Origin: Ligula intestinalis | Taxonomy: Eukaryota; Platyhelminthes; Cestoda; Diphyllobothriidea; Diphyllobothriidae | Direction of reading: 5' to 3' | DNA: 64,000 bases | Assembly (NCBI GenBank): GCA_036362985.1 | Contig: JAYGXS010000001.1 | Coordinates: 46,581,379 to 46,645,378 of the forward strand | Shown: positions 1 to 13,599 of the stretch, piece after piece | Layout of the letters: every line of letters starts with the position of its first letter | How positions within the stretch are numbered: position 1 is the first letter of the stretch | Position numbers and translations under genes: made by a program | The notes under the pieces: generated by a model | Databases searched by the model: none | Seen by the model: only the letters and a program-made list of their open reading frames with translations | What the model was told of the DNA's origin: nothing

Positions 1-2301
1 CTTTTCACACAACACGTCCTAGTTTCAACTAGAGCACGTGGAGGGCAACAAGCAAGTTGTTTAGATCTAGTCTTCACGAAGCATCCCGACACTATAGACG
101 AGGTATGCTGCCTACCTCCACTAGGTCGAAGTGATCATGCCGTACTTTTATGGGATTATGGTCTTTACTCGTTGCCCCCTACAGCAGACGAACCAAGGTC
201 AAATATATGGCGAGGTGACTTCTCACAAATGAGAGTAGAGGCATCACAAATAGACTGGGGTCTTCTTTTCTCTGGGGATGTCACTGAGGACTGGAATACA
301 TTTAAGGAGTGGTTGTTGCAGCTAATGCGCAGTCATTGTCCACTTTCAGTGCCCAAGGTATCTAGCCGACCTCCATGGCTGAACAGAGCTATCAAAAGAG
401 AGATCAATAAAAAAAGAAAGCTTTGGCAGAAGTTTTGCAACACAAGCTGCAACGAAGATTTTGAACAGTACAAAATCCAGCGGAACAAGGTAAAAAAAAT
501 GGTTTTCAAAGCACGACGGGACTTTGAGAGCGATCTACTGTGTCGAGCTGTCAATAATCCAAAGTTGCTATACAGTTATTTACGGAAAAGCACACGTAAC
601 AGGAACCCGATTCCTGTTATGCAAACTGATGATGGTCACGAAATTTCCGACTGTAAAAACAAAGCAGAACATTTTGCTGAGTTCTTTCAGTCTGTCTTCA
701 CCATAGAACCTCCCTTCGTCGCAACTGTTGACGAGGTCGTGGAAGCACCAAATATTGGGGATATTTTGTTCGAAGAAGAGGCGATTTTTCAAGAACTAAA
801 AAGCTTGAAGGAATGTAAATCTCCGGGTCCTGATGAAATTCCTGCCAAATTGCTCAAGGAACTTGCTAGAGAACTAGCTAAACCCCTTTCACTAGTGTGC
901 CAGAAATCGTTTGATACTGGAATACTTCCTCCGGACTGGAAATTAGCGCATATTACACCGCTTTACAAAAGCGGTGGTCGTGCATCTGCGAATAACTACA
1001 GACCCGTGAGTCTGACCTCCATATGCTGCAAAGTAATGGAGAAGATCATCAAGAAGCAATTGATGATATATTGTGAAACTCACAATATATTGTCGAATGC
1101 GCAATTTGGATTCCGTAGGGGAAGGTCATGTGTAACAAACTTGCTTTAAACGATGCAAAGCTGGACAAGGGCAATTGATGCAAAAGAAACTGTACATGCA
1201 GCCTACATTGATTTCCGGAAGGCCTTTGACAGTGTTCCACACCAACGTCTCCTGCATAAGTTGAGACTGATGGGTATCGGAGGCAGACTTCTTACGTGGA
1301 TTGAGAATTTCCTATCTGGTCGTTCCCAAACGGTGTGTGTAGGACGACAACAATCAAGGCCGACAGTCATCGAGAGTGGAGTCCCTCAAGGTTCAGTACT
1401 CGGACCCACCCTCTTTCTCTTGTTCGTTAATGATTGTGTACAGGAATTGGACTGCGAGTGCGCCATGTTTGCAGATGATGTAAAAATATGGAGGGTCATC
1501 AGGTGCGCTGCCGATGAAGATAACTTCCAGGAAAATCTTTGTCGATTAAACGAGTGGTCGCATAGATGGCTGCTGTCCTTCAATTCTAACAAATGCACTC
1601 TGCTGCGCCTGGGAAATCGAAATGCGGTGCCTTATGCGCGACCCTACCATCTGAACGGAATCCCTCTGCAAGAAACAGAAATACAGAAGGATCTCGGCAT
1701 CTTGATGACAGACAATCTCAGACCTTCGACACAGTGTTGTAAGGCGGCTAAAACTGCAACTTCAATGTTGTACGCCATCAAGCGGGCATTCACGGTTTTT
1801 GATGAAGATTGTTTCTCGAAAATCTTCGGTACCTTCATAAGGCCACATCTTGAATACGCGATTCAAGCCTGGAGACCGTGGATGCGGCAGGATTATAACG
1901 TACTTGAGAGGGTGCAGCGGCGAGCAACAAAATTAGTAAGAGGCCAAGGTTCACTACCATATGAGATCCGCCTAAATAACCTTAATCTCTATCCTTTGAG
2001 TTATAGGCAGTTACGCGGAGATTTGATACAAACCTTCCGTATCGTGCGTGGCTTTGACTGCGCTCTCATGTGTGACGACTTCTTCCAACTCGCCACTACA
2101 ACTAATCTCCGGGGGCATCCCTTCAAACTCTATGTGCCCCAAGGACGATTGGATGTACGGAAGAATTTTTTCTCTAATCGTGTCGTGGACCCGTGGAATA
2201 ACCTTCCCGAGGCCATTGTTATGTCCCAATCTGTGGAGATATTCAAACACCGACTTGATATACACATGCTACAACACAACGTGAACTATGTGACAAATTA
2301 A
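1..2301 (+). pseudogene. LINE endonuclease/reverse transcriptase ORF with one in-frame stop
   Basis: The frame encodes an endonuclease tail, then RT motifs in order: KSPGPDEIP (about 818-845), NNYRPVSLTSICCKVMEK (about 991-1044), FRKAFDSVPH (about 1216-1245), SGVPQGSVLGP (about 1375-1407) and the catalytic FADD box (about 1468-1479). The only lesion is TAA at 1147-1149, between the FGFRRGRSC motif and the FRKAF motif; the frame resumes at once and runs to the stop at 2299-2301. No frameshift is needed. As it stands the protein cannot be full length, so I call it a pseudogene, but one base change separates it from an open frame. The stop could also be an assembly or sequencing error. Confidence 0.85.
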
Positions 2302-2437
2302 CCTTGAAACACCACTGCGCCATGTGACTGTCTATATTTTCCTGACTGAAAACTTGTTAACATTGTTTATAATTCTTGAGATTTCGATGTGACAAATAGG
2401 GAGTTCAAAGGCGCAAGCCTATTTTTCCCTCAAATAT

Positions 2438-2459
2438 ACTGACTGACTGACTGACTGAA
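2438..2459 (+). repeat. ACTG microsatellite tail of the LINE
   Basis: About five copies of ACTG lie at the 3' terminus of the CR1-like element. Short tandem repeats in place of poly(A) are typical of CR1-clade 3' ends. The tail marks the + strand end of the element. Confidence 0.85.
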
Positions 2460-2460
2460 T

Positions 2461-4689
2461 TTTCATTTCCTGTCAAGTTTCAGTCATTTCGTAGAAAAAG
2501 ACTCCTTTTTGGTTTTCTTGCGTAAACACTGACTAAGATGATTTGCGCTACACATATTATATATTAACTTACATGGCAAAGAATAAAAGTGCGTCATTTG
2601 AAATCGTTTTTGAAATGCATGTCCTTATTGTTTGCGATTTTAGTCTCTTCCTCAGTTTAGGAGAAATGATTTTGAGGATTATTCAAGAGTAGGTTGTTCA
2701 CTCTGCAAATTTCGGACGTAGGAACATGTGTGTGAAAATTCTGTGGCTTTTAAATATTCAAAGCTGTGGCTGCTTTCCTGCCTCAGCATTTAACCTCATT
2801 GGAAGTGCAATCTTCAAACACTGCTCGCTTCCGAAATTGCTGCCAGCTGCATGCTCTCCGAATATGCCCTCAACCGTGCAGCGGACTTAAAATAAAGCAG
2901 GGACCTTATGTCCTCACATTCTATTATCATTATTCTTAACCTTATATCGTCATATGCTTGAGTACCATTACAGAATCTGTCGTTAATTTTAAGATGATTT
3001 CAACATCAAACGCAGTTTTTTACAATGCAACTAAGCAGGCAAAGCGCACGAGATAAAAATATGTTTTCACGCAAAATAGGTCCACGGTCAGGTTTTAAGC
3101 CTGTTCCGAAAAATCGCGTTTTGCAGACGATCAACCACTTTGCCACACTGAGACATGAATTTGATAATGGATTTAGTTCAAAATCGGAAAATAACTGCAG
3201 CTATGACTCTTTTTTAATTGTTCCTGCCCCGCTAAACGGACAAAATGTCTAGGAAGCTTACTTAATGCCGCTTACGATCCACCGGTTTATATCGATAGGT
3301 CACATTCAAATCGTCAGCGCACATAAAGAGTTGAGCATTCTAAACACCAGTGAGGAACATCGTATATTAAAAGGCAAAATAAGGGCGGGCCATGTACGCT
3401 ACCATGAATTACTCCATTCTTCATGTTTGTGGGGTTTGTGATCACACTTAATACCTCAACACGTTGTGTGCGAACGCATAAATAGGAGGATTTTAGATTC
3501 AGAAGCCTGTTACTTATGCCAAAGAAGGCAAGTTTCATGAGGATGAGATCATGGTGAATACGATCAGAACTCTAAGCGAAATTGAAATAGAATATGTTAA
3601 GTGCAAAAATGTAGGCTCTAGATTCTAGCACATGATCAGAGAAAGAGAGCGCATAGTTGTCACAAAATGTTTTTCCAGGAACCCACCTCAGCCTAATAAT
3701 GTAGGTTGTTCCCTGATAGGTGACACACGGTGTCTTTTATCAAGGCCTCCATGATATTCAAGGATGTAGGAAGTTCGTTTATTAGCCTTGAGTCGTCAAA
3801 GAACTTAGACCGGCCATGCTTGGATATAGGCAGAATGTGCAATTTCTTCAATAAATTAGAAAAGGTTTAGCTTCCAAGGAAAAGTTTGAATATCTTACAC
3901 AGAAAGAATGGAAAAATATTGCTGGCACCAGCCTTTAGAGTGCTGAACGGAACGTTATCTGATCCAGAATTATGACACAGACAAAACCGCCGAATGGTTG
4001 CAATTAGGTCCAAGAGGGTATAAATTATGGTTTCGAGGACGACATCCGGCCAAACCCGGATGGTCGGAAGTGGAAGGACCAACTTTAAACCTTATTTTCT
4101 TAACAAGAAAGCATTGAAGCTTTCAGCCGTCAAATTAGCGTTGGCTGTGGGTTCTTCTATGGCGTCTCCAAGATTTGACTGTGCGGTAAGGATTATCGCA
4201 AAATTTAACGAAAGGTTTTCGTCAAAGTTGACTTCATCGGCTTAATGTTTTTGATAGCGATTCATTTTGGAGCCGCCAGATTATAGAAGACCCCTGTCTG
4301 AGTTTGTAACGCTAAAGGTCGCCCATTGACCGACCAGAAAATTCGAAAACGCTTGTTGGTTAAAATACAAATGAGATGGTTGGATAGACCGAAACGCGAC
4401 CTACTGAAAGGTTCCAAGTAAACTGTTATTAGCAATATGAAACATAAACAAGACCCTCTATGGCTGTCTGCTTTGTTCAGCTTCAGAGTGCCTCTTAAAT
4501 TCCTCGAAACAAGCCAAACGCTAGTTTCGTTCTGTAGATCAAAACGATCTAACAGTCTATGCAGCTTTCGTCGGAATGAAGGAGGGGTACAGCTCATCCC
4601 TGAAATTACTTATTTTCTAATGGGATTCAAAAGGAGAAATCAGTGGATCTAGTAAAACAATCACATCCAAACATAGGAAGAAGTCAGAT
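2461..4689. other. Non-coding stretch, no recognisable gene
   Basis: AT-rich sequence with only short open frames of no recognisable content. Very old LINE remnants may lie in 3.7-4.69 kb, ahead of the fossil that becomes readable at 4690, but I could not align them convincingly. Confidence 0.5.
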
Positions 4690-7050
4690 CAGTCTTAGGA
4701 ATTAAAATTTATCATGCATTTCCCCAAGTCACTTGGGCCGAATAGAATTCCTGCATTTGCAATACGATAACTACCTAATGAACCTTACGAACCCCTGTCT
4801 GTCATATTCTAGTCTTTTTAAAAAGGAGACCTCCCGGAAGTATAAAAGTGTGCATTCACCATCTGATCTATTTAAATACTGCTGCTGGTAATGTCCTTCT
4901 GCCTAAATACTTTTTTAAATTTATATTTAAGGCCCGGAAAACCTTATGATTACAAACTTAGTACTGTGGTAAAATTAAATACCTATGGGTAACTGCTGCT
5001 CTGCGTAAGCAATAAAATAAGCAGCAGACGTGTTTAGCATCGTAGGTACCAAATTTCATATCTGCTTCTATGTCGTCATGTTAGAATAATATAAAACACT
5101 TCTGAAAAAATATGGTGAACTAAGGAGGAAGCGAGAAAAAAATCCTACCATAAAAGTGGGCAGGGTTCAGCGAACCCCTACTCGTTAAAAATAAAGTGGG
5201 AGAAAACAAATTGTTTCTATAAAATGAAGAGGATACTTCATAGGATTTTTGTGGTACGGTGAGATAGGACCGTAGTTTTTAAGGAGAATCTGTGAGGGTT
5301 TGAAAGGCTTATTGTCTTTGGAGATATCATAGAGCAGCATATACTGCTGGTCACCACCATAACAACGTCCAAATGGTTACAGAAACAACCATCAGTGAGC
5401 TATGACAGGAGAAGGTGACCGCGGCCAACGGGGTCGGAACCATGAGGTGAGATAAGAGGTTACGAGATCATCACCGAAATGCCGAAGGTACGACCTTGCG
5501 GACTGCATAGTACACCGACAAGTTGGTGAAAAAAAATAACCCACCATCACCATCACCTGAGACCGCGGAGACCATCACCAGCATTGCAAAACGGAGAAGG
5601 ACTGCGAACATCTGGCATTTATGGTAGAGGATGAAAATAAACTGAAAAGGATGACATTGAAGAAGATAGTATAAACATATATGGAAACAAATTTAATATG
5701 AACGAAACCCCCTCAAATATCAGGAGGACCCTTTTCAAATTCCATAATTTGTGTGTTTGGAAAGGAAACGGAAAGCAAGGACTTTCTATCTTCCAAGGTT
5801 AAATTTTTACATAATTTGGCTTTGATAACTGCTAATGTAAATGACAAACTAATTTCGAATGTAATATAAGGGTAGTTCACGATCTTACTTCGAAAATTAC
5901 AGTCCCGTCCGTTTAACTAGCATCTCTTGTAAAACCCTGGAATATATTATCAAAAGACAGTTAATGAGCGATCCGGAAAAAACAAATATCATGCAATTTC
6001 CAGCGCGTCTTACGTCCGCACGCTGTTACCTCATGAATACTCTTTACTCAAAGTGGACAATCCCCATATATATAATGGGTATCCACTTTATGTCTTATTT
6101 TTGGCCCCAAAAAGGCCACACTAGTCAACCCAACAGGATTATTTTGATGAAAGTTTGAAACGTGGAAATTCAAGGAGATGCGCTTAAGTGTGTCAAAAAC
6201 TGTTTGTCCTCCAGAGGACAGAGAACCGTTTTAAAAAATCGACATCGGAATGAGCAACAGAGGAAAGTGGTATTCCTAATCTTCATAAATGACTTTCTTA
6301 ATGGCTACGACCCTGAATCCGTCCTGCTTGCGAATGACGTAAATATATGTGCTGAATGTAACTGCGTTGATGACGGAAAAATGCTTAAATTGAGTATCGA
6401 TAAAGCTGACTGTCTTGTCAACCACCTGAGTTCTCAAGTCTAATGTATCCAAGCGGCTGGCCCTAAATATTAGACCCTGTCGAAGAATTTCACAGAAACA
6501 CAATTTTTTTAAATAAACAGTGCCGTATTTATGGAGATGGAAACGCACGAAGATCTGCGCATGTGGATAACCAAGAAAATGTTTCCACAAAAGAGCTGTA
6601 AAAAGACAGTGCATAAAACAATCAGTACGTTGCGCTGGATCAGGTGCGCTTTTAAAATTTTCCCCTTAAGTATTTTGAGCGAATTTTTGTCGTCGTGGTG
6701 AGATCACATTCAGAGTACAGAAGGCCAGTTTGGATATAATAATAATAATGAAAAAGGTGTTGACCTCCTCGAACAGGCACAATGGATGGCGTCGACGGTT
6801 ATCGATGGCCTTAAGGACTTACCGTTTCAGAACAGATTCAAAAAGCTTTACTTATTCCGTATGCTTTACATGCTCTCACAGGGTTGCATGCTCTGGACAT
6901 TTTGGAAAATTCGCAGTCATGGTTTCTCCGTGAAAACCGAGCATTTCTATGAGTTTGCCAGCAAAACCCACCCGACCACTCATCCTTCCGAAGTTCCAAG
7001 CAAACAGACTGAACTGAACCTCAGAAGGTTTTTCTTAGCCAAGGATTGAT
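4690..7050 (+). mobile_element. Decayed CR1-like LINE fossil with an internal insertion
   Basis: Translation in shifting frames gives pieces in the correct order for a CR1-like RT. SLGPNRIPA (about 4727-4756) matches KSPGPDEIPA of the first LINE. ENYSPVRLTSISCKTLE (about 5893-5943) matches NNYRPVSLTSICCKVME. IFINDFLNG with LLANDVNIC (6280-6350) matches the PQGS-FADD region, with the catalytic FADD now LAND. LLEQAQWMASTVIDGLKD (about 6760-6820) matches the C-terminal ERVQRRATKLVRG region. About 1 kb of unrelated sequence (roughly 4865-5870) separates the first two pieces, so the fossil has been interrupted or rearranged. Many stops and frameshifts show that it is old and inactive. Confidence 0.7.
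4865..5870. other. Sequence splitting the LINE fossil; no gene seen
   Basis: This stretch lies between two collinear RT fragments. It has no long ORF and contains a low-complexity CCATCA-type run near 5540-5580. No terminal repeats or target-site duplication were found, so the nature of the insert is unknown. Confidence 0.4.
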
Positions 7051-7477
7051 ACGACCTTGAAACCCACTACCAAGCGAGGTGGTTACTGCTGACCATATTA
7101 ATGAGTTAAATGAAGACTTGATAACATCATTTTTGATAAAGGACGATTTTCACGACTTGATTTCTTATTGCTATTCTTGGAAAATCTTCCTGACGGTAAT
7201 TGTTTTCATTTTGCATCGCATTGTACCATGACAGCTCAGTCAATTATATATTCGATCCCAAACTAAGTGTCTACGACTTTCTATTGGCTGTAAATATGTT
7301 GTGGTTTTTTGACGTCAGTATGGTCATAAAGGGCATCTCCTGCCTATAATCCTATAAGTGTTTTTTCCATGAACTCAGCTACGCTTGAACCCTAGAAGGC
7401 GTAAGGCTACACTAATGGTGGGTACCAAAGCTCAATGTGCGAGGCCCTCCTTGGAGGACGAGCGTGTGGTGCACAGC

Positions 7478-7760
7478 GCCTTTCAATAAGCCTCTGACAC
7501 GGCACTACACAAGGGACTGCTGAACAATCTAGAACGAACAATAATCAGAGGTAACTTCCACAAATGGATTAACAATTTCCTTCTGGGTCGGCATAAGGTT
7601 GTGTTCATTAAACAAGATAGAGTGATTTCTTCTGTGGTCATGATTGGAGTTCCCAGCGATCCGTACTTGGAGTAGTCCTGTTCGTAGTATATGGGGACTA
7701 TTGGGTCCACCTTTTGAGCTGCAATACAGCTTAGCTTGCTGCCGACATTAAATTCTGAAG
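7478..7760 (+). mobile_element. CR1-like LINE reverse-transcriptase fragment
   Basis: In shifting frames the + strand reads FDTALHKGLLNN, then FHKWINNFLLGRHKVVF, then a VP motif equivalent to GVPQGSVLGP and a degraded catalytic region. The order matches the FDSVPHQRLLHK to FADD part of the LINE at the window start. Several stops and at least one frameshift are present. It is probably the remnant of a second insertion rather than part of the 4.69-7.05 kb fossil, because that fossil already contains the equivalent region. Confidence 0.65.
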
Positions 7761-8239
7761 TGTAATCCGAAGCCCTATGGAAGAGGCTAGCATACTATGT
7801 GTGTGCGCGCCAATCATGTTATGGCTAAGGTCGCGCGTCGCATGCGCCATTGACAATCACATTAAGTCGAGCGCAAATGGGTAAATAAGATTGCTACTGC
7901 TAGCCGACTTCTGGGGTATCAAGCCTCTGAAACAGATGAGCTGTAGAACCACTACAAACCCTAACAATAGTACATAATGCAAATGTAGGCTTAATATCAG
8001 CTATAGGTGTGAGCCAGTTGCAAATTGCTGCTACTGACACTATGCTCATTGTATCTGTCCCAGTTTCTCAGCAAATGTTCATCAAGTTGGCTTTTAAAAT
8101 GTCAGCAGTATCTGAGAGGACCACCTCGTCAAGGAATCCGTTCCACGCTCCAATGCTTTGCAGTAATGAATTCTTCAAGGGCGTTCCTCACATGCAACCT
8201 TACAAGTAAAAATTCATTTATTTTATGAGCAATAAGGTG
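7761..8239. other. Intergenic sequence without a recognisable gene
   Basis: Only short frames without family resemblance are present. It lies between a LINE fragment and the 3' end of a Penelope-like fossil on the opposite strand. Confidence 0.45.
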
Positions 8240-8257
8240 CTTTTGGAAAGAATAATG

Positions 8258-8302
8258 TTTATTGTGTGAATTTTCGAGTCTGGTTTCCGAGCTCGTCGTC
8301 AG
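8258..8302 (-). other. Hammerhead-like core and poly(A) signal in a PLE 3' end
   Basis: On the - strand CTGACGA (8302-8296) is followed by a short inverted repeat and GAAA (8275-8272), then AATAAA (8263-8258). The CUGANGA plus GAAA pair is the conserved hammerhead-ribozyme core, and PLEs are known to carry such motifs in their terminal regions. The helix flanking GAAA is weak here, so catalytic activity is doubtful. Confidence 0.5.
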
Positions 8303-8360
8303 ACATATGAGATTTTTAGAACAACCATCAACTTAAACCGATAACTAACACAAAATTATA

Positions 8361-8697
8361 CAGGGTGTCCCAATAAAATGTATACACTTTTTAAGTCATT
8401 GTAAACTTGGTGTTTATTATAGCCTTGTAAATTCAAAACGTAAAAATATTTTAAAAAATATCATTTTATTGTTTTTTTTCATTGCAATTTGACTAATGCA
8501 ACAGTAGCAGGATTGAGAAAAACTACCGAACATGAATGCACCCGAATACCAAGGGAATTGATTCATGGTATATGCGATTCCATTGCCTCGCGTTATCAGC
8601 AGTTTCATGAACAAAATGGACGTCACTTTAAGAAAATTTTGATAAACACCAAGTTACAAATAGGTAAAATGTGTATACATTTTTTTGGGAAACCCTG
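8361..8697. mobile_element. Mariner-type MITE nested in the PLE 3' region
   Basis: The ends form an imperfect terminal inverted repeat (CAGGGTGTCCCAATAAA on the left, its degraded complement on the right), with a TA step at the left end. The middle encodes a short stretch, ELIHGICDSIASRYQQFHEQ, that resembles the C-terminus of Tc1/mariner transposases, so this is a deletion derivative of an autonomous element. It matches the element at 35351-35750 in reverse orientation. It splits the Penelope 3' region and is therefore younger than that insertion. Confidence 0.8.
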
Positions 8698-8866
8698 TTT
8701 AGTGTGTCACCCTGTGGGCAGATAGCCATCATCAGAAATTTTATAATGCGGCCAGCGAAAATGTAAGTAACAGTCGGATGCGATTATGCGGTCCAGGGGG
8801 AATAGTTATCACGTGTATTTGATCAAGTAGTCGGCGCTGACTGAGTTGCTTTAATCAGATCTTCGG

Positions 8867-9322
8867 TTATTTGTTATTCACACCTAGGTTGCTATGCCTG
8901 TTAAAGCATGGCTCATCTGAGTGCACCGCCTCCAGGAATTCGCAACCATTGTTACTTGGGCAGGCGCCAACGACTTGGGTGTGTTCCCATGAAAATGTAT
9001 GTTTTGTGTTCAGTGTGTGCATGGCAACCTGTGAAAGGTGGTCTCGTCTCTTCACCGCTAACTGGTATTCATGTATGCAGGTGGATGGAGCTTTCCCGGT
9101 TTGGACACAATGAACCTCATCACTACTGGTACACGGTATTTTGTAAACGAATACCTCTCTGTAGAAATCGCTAAGAATGTCCTTAATGTGAACAAAATGT
9201 GTGCGCAGTGTACTCGTTGGCTTGTGTGCAATCTGTTTTTGGTGTTTTTGTAGCTGACTTTTGACAAGCTTAGATATATTCTTTACATATGCATCAACGA
9301 ACAAATTCCTGAAAATACGCAT
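8867..9322 (-). pseudogene. PLE GIY-YIG endonuclease relic (open 151 codons)
   Basis: The frame encodes a linker followed by a GIY-YIG-type nuclease fold. Visible are VYKIPC at the nuclease N-terminus, a degenerate equivalent of the YVGxTGR stretch (HCVQTGKAPSTCIHEYQ), the conserved EHQRAVRR-like segment (EYQLAVKRRDHLS), and the terminal EFLEA plus NRH signature. These agree with the + strand PLE fragment at 31.6-31.9 kb. In intact PLEs this domain nicks the target for integration. The frame has no start codon of its own and follows a broken RT region. Confidence 0.78.
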
Positions 9323-9900
9323 TTTTAGATAGCAATTTAAGAAGGTACTTCATTCCCTACGGAAGGCTTCTTAATCCGAACAACGCGTATTTGCTTAACC
9401 AAGCAAGGTGTTGACAGAACTGCGTTTGTGGGATATTGGATAGTTCCTACCAAAATATAATATAACCTCAGACTACGTGTCTTTACGGTACACTGACGTA
9501 TGGAGTGCCCCATCACTGTTCCTCAGTACGAGGGCATATAAAAATGGGAGTTGTCCACTTGCCTCGGTTTCGAAGGTACACATAATTCCTGGAAAGGTGG
9601 CACTGAGGGTATGATGGAGCGATTCCACTTAATCGTTTTTAAAGATGACAAATGTATTGTCTGCATAGCGCAGCCACAATCTTGAATTCATTGTAGGGAG
9701 AGCTCCGGTTTCTTATCTCTGCATGGCAACCTCCACCAGAAAAACTAACATTGGTGACCCCATAGGGGCCATGGTTTTCATGCAGAAATTAGAAGCACGA
9801 ACCCTCCCACGGTCAATACAGGTTTGTGGCTACGCTGTGTAAACAATACATTTTCATCATCAAAAAGACCAAGTGGATTTGCTCAAACAAACGCTCAACA

Positions 9901-10938
9901 TCCGTTTTTCTCCTTATGCGAACTTTTATTGATATCTGTAATCACTGACATATTTTACTTGATATTTTTCATATAAAATTGTACCAGCCTTACGATAATT
10001 TATGAAAAAACTTATATCCACCAGGAAAGCTGTCCAAGGGAAGACTTGAGTACATGCCAACGCTCATAAACCCTGAACTTCGAGTTTCCACCGGGAGCTG
10101 TGTATTAAATCGCATTTAGGTCAAGTCGGTTGCACAATCTATTGCAAAACATACATTCCACAAGTTTAAAATAGGGTAGTCATTTGACGGATTTCAGATC
10201 ATTTATTTGGACATGATTCTTGATTAAAACATCAATTTTACCTAAGTAGCAGATGCAAATATAGGTAGGCTGCTAGAAATTATAGTCTAGTAACAAGGGC
10301 AAAATGAATGTAATAGTAGGGTTACGAAATGCCTGCTAAAAACCTTAAGGAACATCAACGCAAATACTAATCGTACGGAAAGACCTGGCAAGATATTGTT
10401 CGCGAGTTAGAGGGAGAATTTAGCCATATGGCGGTGGACAATCGAAAATAAAGATATAGGACATCAGTTAATTTAACCGACACGCGGTTTCATCAAATTT
10501 ATCCAAGTTAAATATGAAATTTATAAACTTCCATGCAAGTAACCATCTTTATCGTTCGCCGTTGTGGGTTCGAAAACCACTGAGTCCGCCAACTTTATTA
10601 TAATTGCGTTAATTGAACTTTTAATTAGTCAAACGTGTTATTTTACGTTATCTCAGGCAATTATTTTGGCTATTCTTAGTTTCTAGCCAATCAGCACCCT
10701 ATTAATTATATTTACTTTTTATTTAGCAGTTTACGTTGTATTCCTCAAAATGGTTTACGCTCTTATCCACAGTTAAGCTGAAAATTATATTTTTTTTCAC
10801 AAATAATTCCGTGTAACCGGCTGTCTTATAATATTCATCGCGGTTGTAAACCATATTAGTTTCGAAATTACTACCCAATCAGCGTTTGGAAGCACTTTCC
10901 TCCAGCCCTAACAGCCGCCTGACTGTTGCCGGCATAAT
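9901..10938. other. Upstream flank of ATP5F1B
   Basis: AT-rich sequence with no long ORF. It must contain the ATP5F1B promoter, but I see no convincing TATA box or initiator. No trans-splice acceptor can be assigned. Confidence 0.5.
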
Positions 10939-12683
<1,745 letters not shown>

Positions 12684-13599
12684 CCGTTGGAACATGCCTA
12701 GCTGACACGTGATACCCTGGACTTAGTTACATTTGTAAATTTCTTATCTGAATCTGCAGACAAAGATAGTCTTATCCTGTTGACTTGTCTCTTGTAAAAC
12801 CGGTGATTTTATAGCAATGGCCACCCGTCTGATTTAAGCTATGACGCCTCGGTCTCGTAGTTGTAAATAGGGATAGAGTTTGTGTCCTATTTCAAACCAC
12901 ACAGTACGCGTGTCATCTTTAGACTAGCTTGTGCTCATTCATCCTTTTGGATCTATTCGGCCGTTTTTCGGATCGCTTAAATACTGAAAACACACAGTTT
13001 AATTAGCCCAAGTGGTAGCGGATGCCGGAACGAACTTCGTCTAAGAAACATATGCCCTCATAACTAGTAGTAATTTGCAGGTCGACGACAAAAGGATAAC
13101 CAGAGCGCGAGGGACTGTGGCCTAGTGCGCTGGCTGCCTTAAAAAGTGCCACCAAGCTAGGCAACGGTAATCTGCCATGTGATTGTTGATCACTTTTGAA
13201 GCAAAGCGTTTGAGAAAACAATTCAAAACAAACAATCGGAAAATCTCGTGGTTCTCCGCCTTTACAATTGTTCTGTGGGCGAATTATATGCAAGCTGGGT
13301 TACTTAGCCAGGAATGGACCCGTACTATTGGTCGCTGGAGTTTGCGAGTGTTCCCTGAGCCAGTGTCGGAGGGCCTAGTCGTCAGTAGGATAAATTTACT
13401 GCCCGTCTGAGTCCCGATATAGGGGCGTGGGGGTCGAGATTCTGATGGTCAGTTCCTATCATATCCCATAACGCGGTAATCTATGTGACGCTCCTTGTAA
13501 GTGCAGTGTGGTGTTCGGTCGTGCAGCCGTCCGATCATTACGCACCAGGGGTCTACTGGTAAAGGCACCGAAGATTGCGCATTAACTAGATTGCAATGA
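12684..13599. other. 3' flank of ATP5F1B; no gene seen
   Basis: The sequence after the TAG has no canonical AATAAA close by, so the polyadenylation site is not resolved. Short frames at 13.0-13.6 kb show no family resemblance. Confidence 0.5.

Larger units (their letters stand above)
1..2459 (+). mobile_element. CR1-like non-LTR retrotransposon (LINE), 3' half, truncated by the window edge
   Basis: One reading frame is open from base 1 to 2301 apart from a single stop. It begins in the C-terminal part of an APE-type endonuclease, with a GRSDH motif near 130-145, continues through a linker into a reverse transcriptase, and ends in a CR1-type C-terminal region (ERVQRRATKLVRG near 1907-1942). 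A short 3' UTR of about 160 bp follows and ends in an ACTG microsatellite, which is how CR1-clade elements commonly finish. The element starts before the window, so the endonuclease N-terminus and any ORF1 are not visible. It is the best preserved LINE here and so probably the youngest. Clade assignment (CR1-like rather than another APE LINE) is inferred from motifs and the 3' tail. Confidence 0.88.
8240..9900 (-). mobile_element. Penelope-like element (PLE) fossil: RT end, GIY-YIG endonuclease and 3' region
   Basis: Read on the - strand from about 9900 down. First comes an RT core with APMGSPMLVFLVEVAMQR and a catalytic box RYADN in place of RYxDD. Next are LPFLYALVLRNSDGALHTSV, then TSVYRKDT and SHKRSSVNTLL, which are landmarks of Penelope polymerases. 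A linker and a GIY-YIG-type endonuclease region follow (9322-8867), with VYKIPCTSSDEVHCVQTGK and EFLEAVHSDEPCFNRH. Stops and frameshifts interrupt the RT part, while the last 151 codons are open. The 3' region reaches about 8240 and carries a hammerhead-like motif and a poly(A) signal. A MITE is nested in it. The altered catalytic box and the stops show it is dead. Confidence 0.82.

Noticed and set aside
333..792. Open frames on the - strand across the first LINE
   Set aside because: They are shadows of the RT frame on the + strand and have no family content.
4262..4652. N-terminal part of the CR1 fossil
   Set aside because: The frames on both strands could not be aligned to the linker or endonuclease of the better LINE copy.
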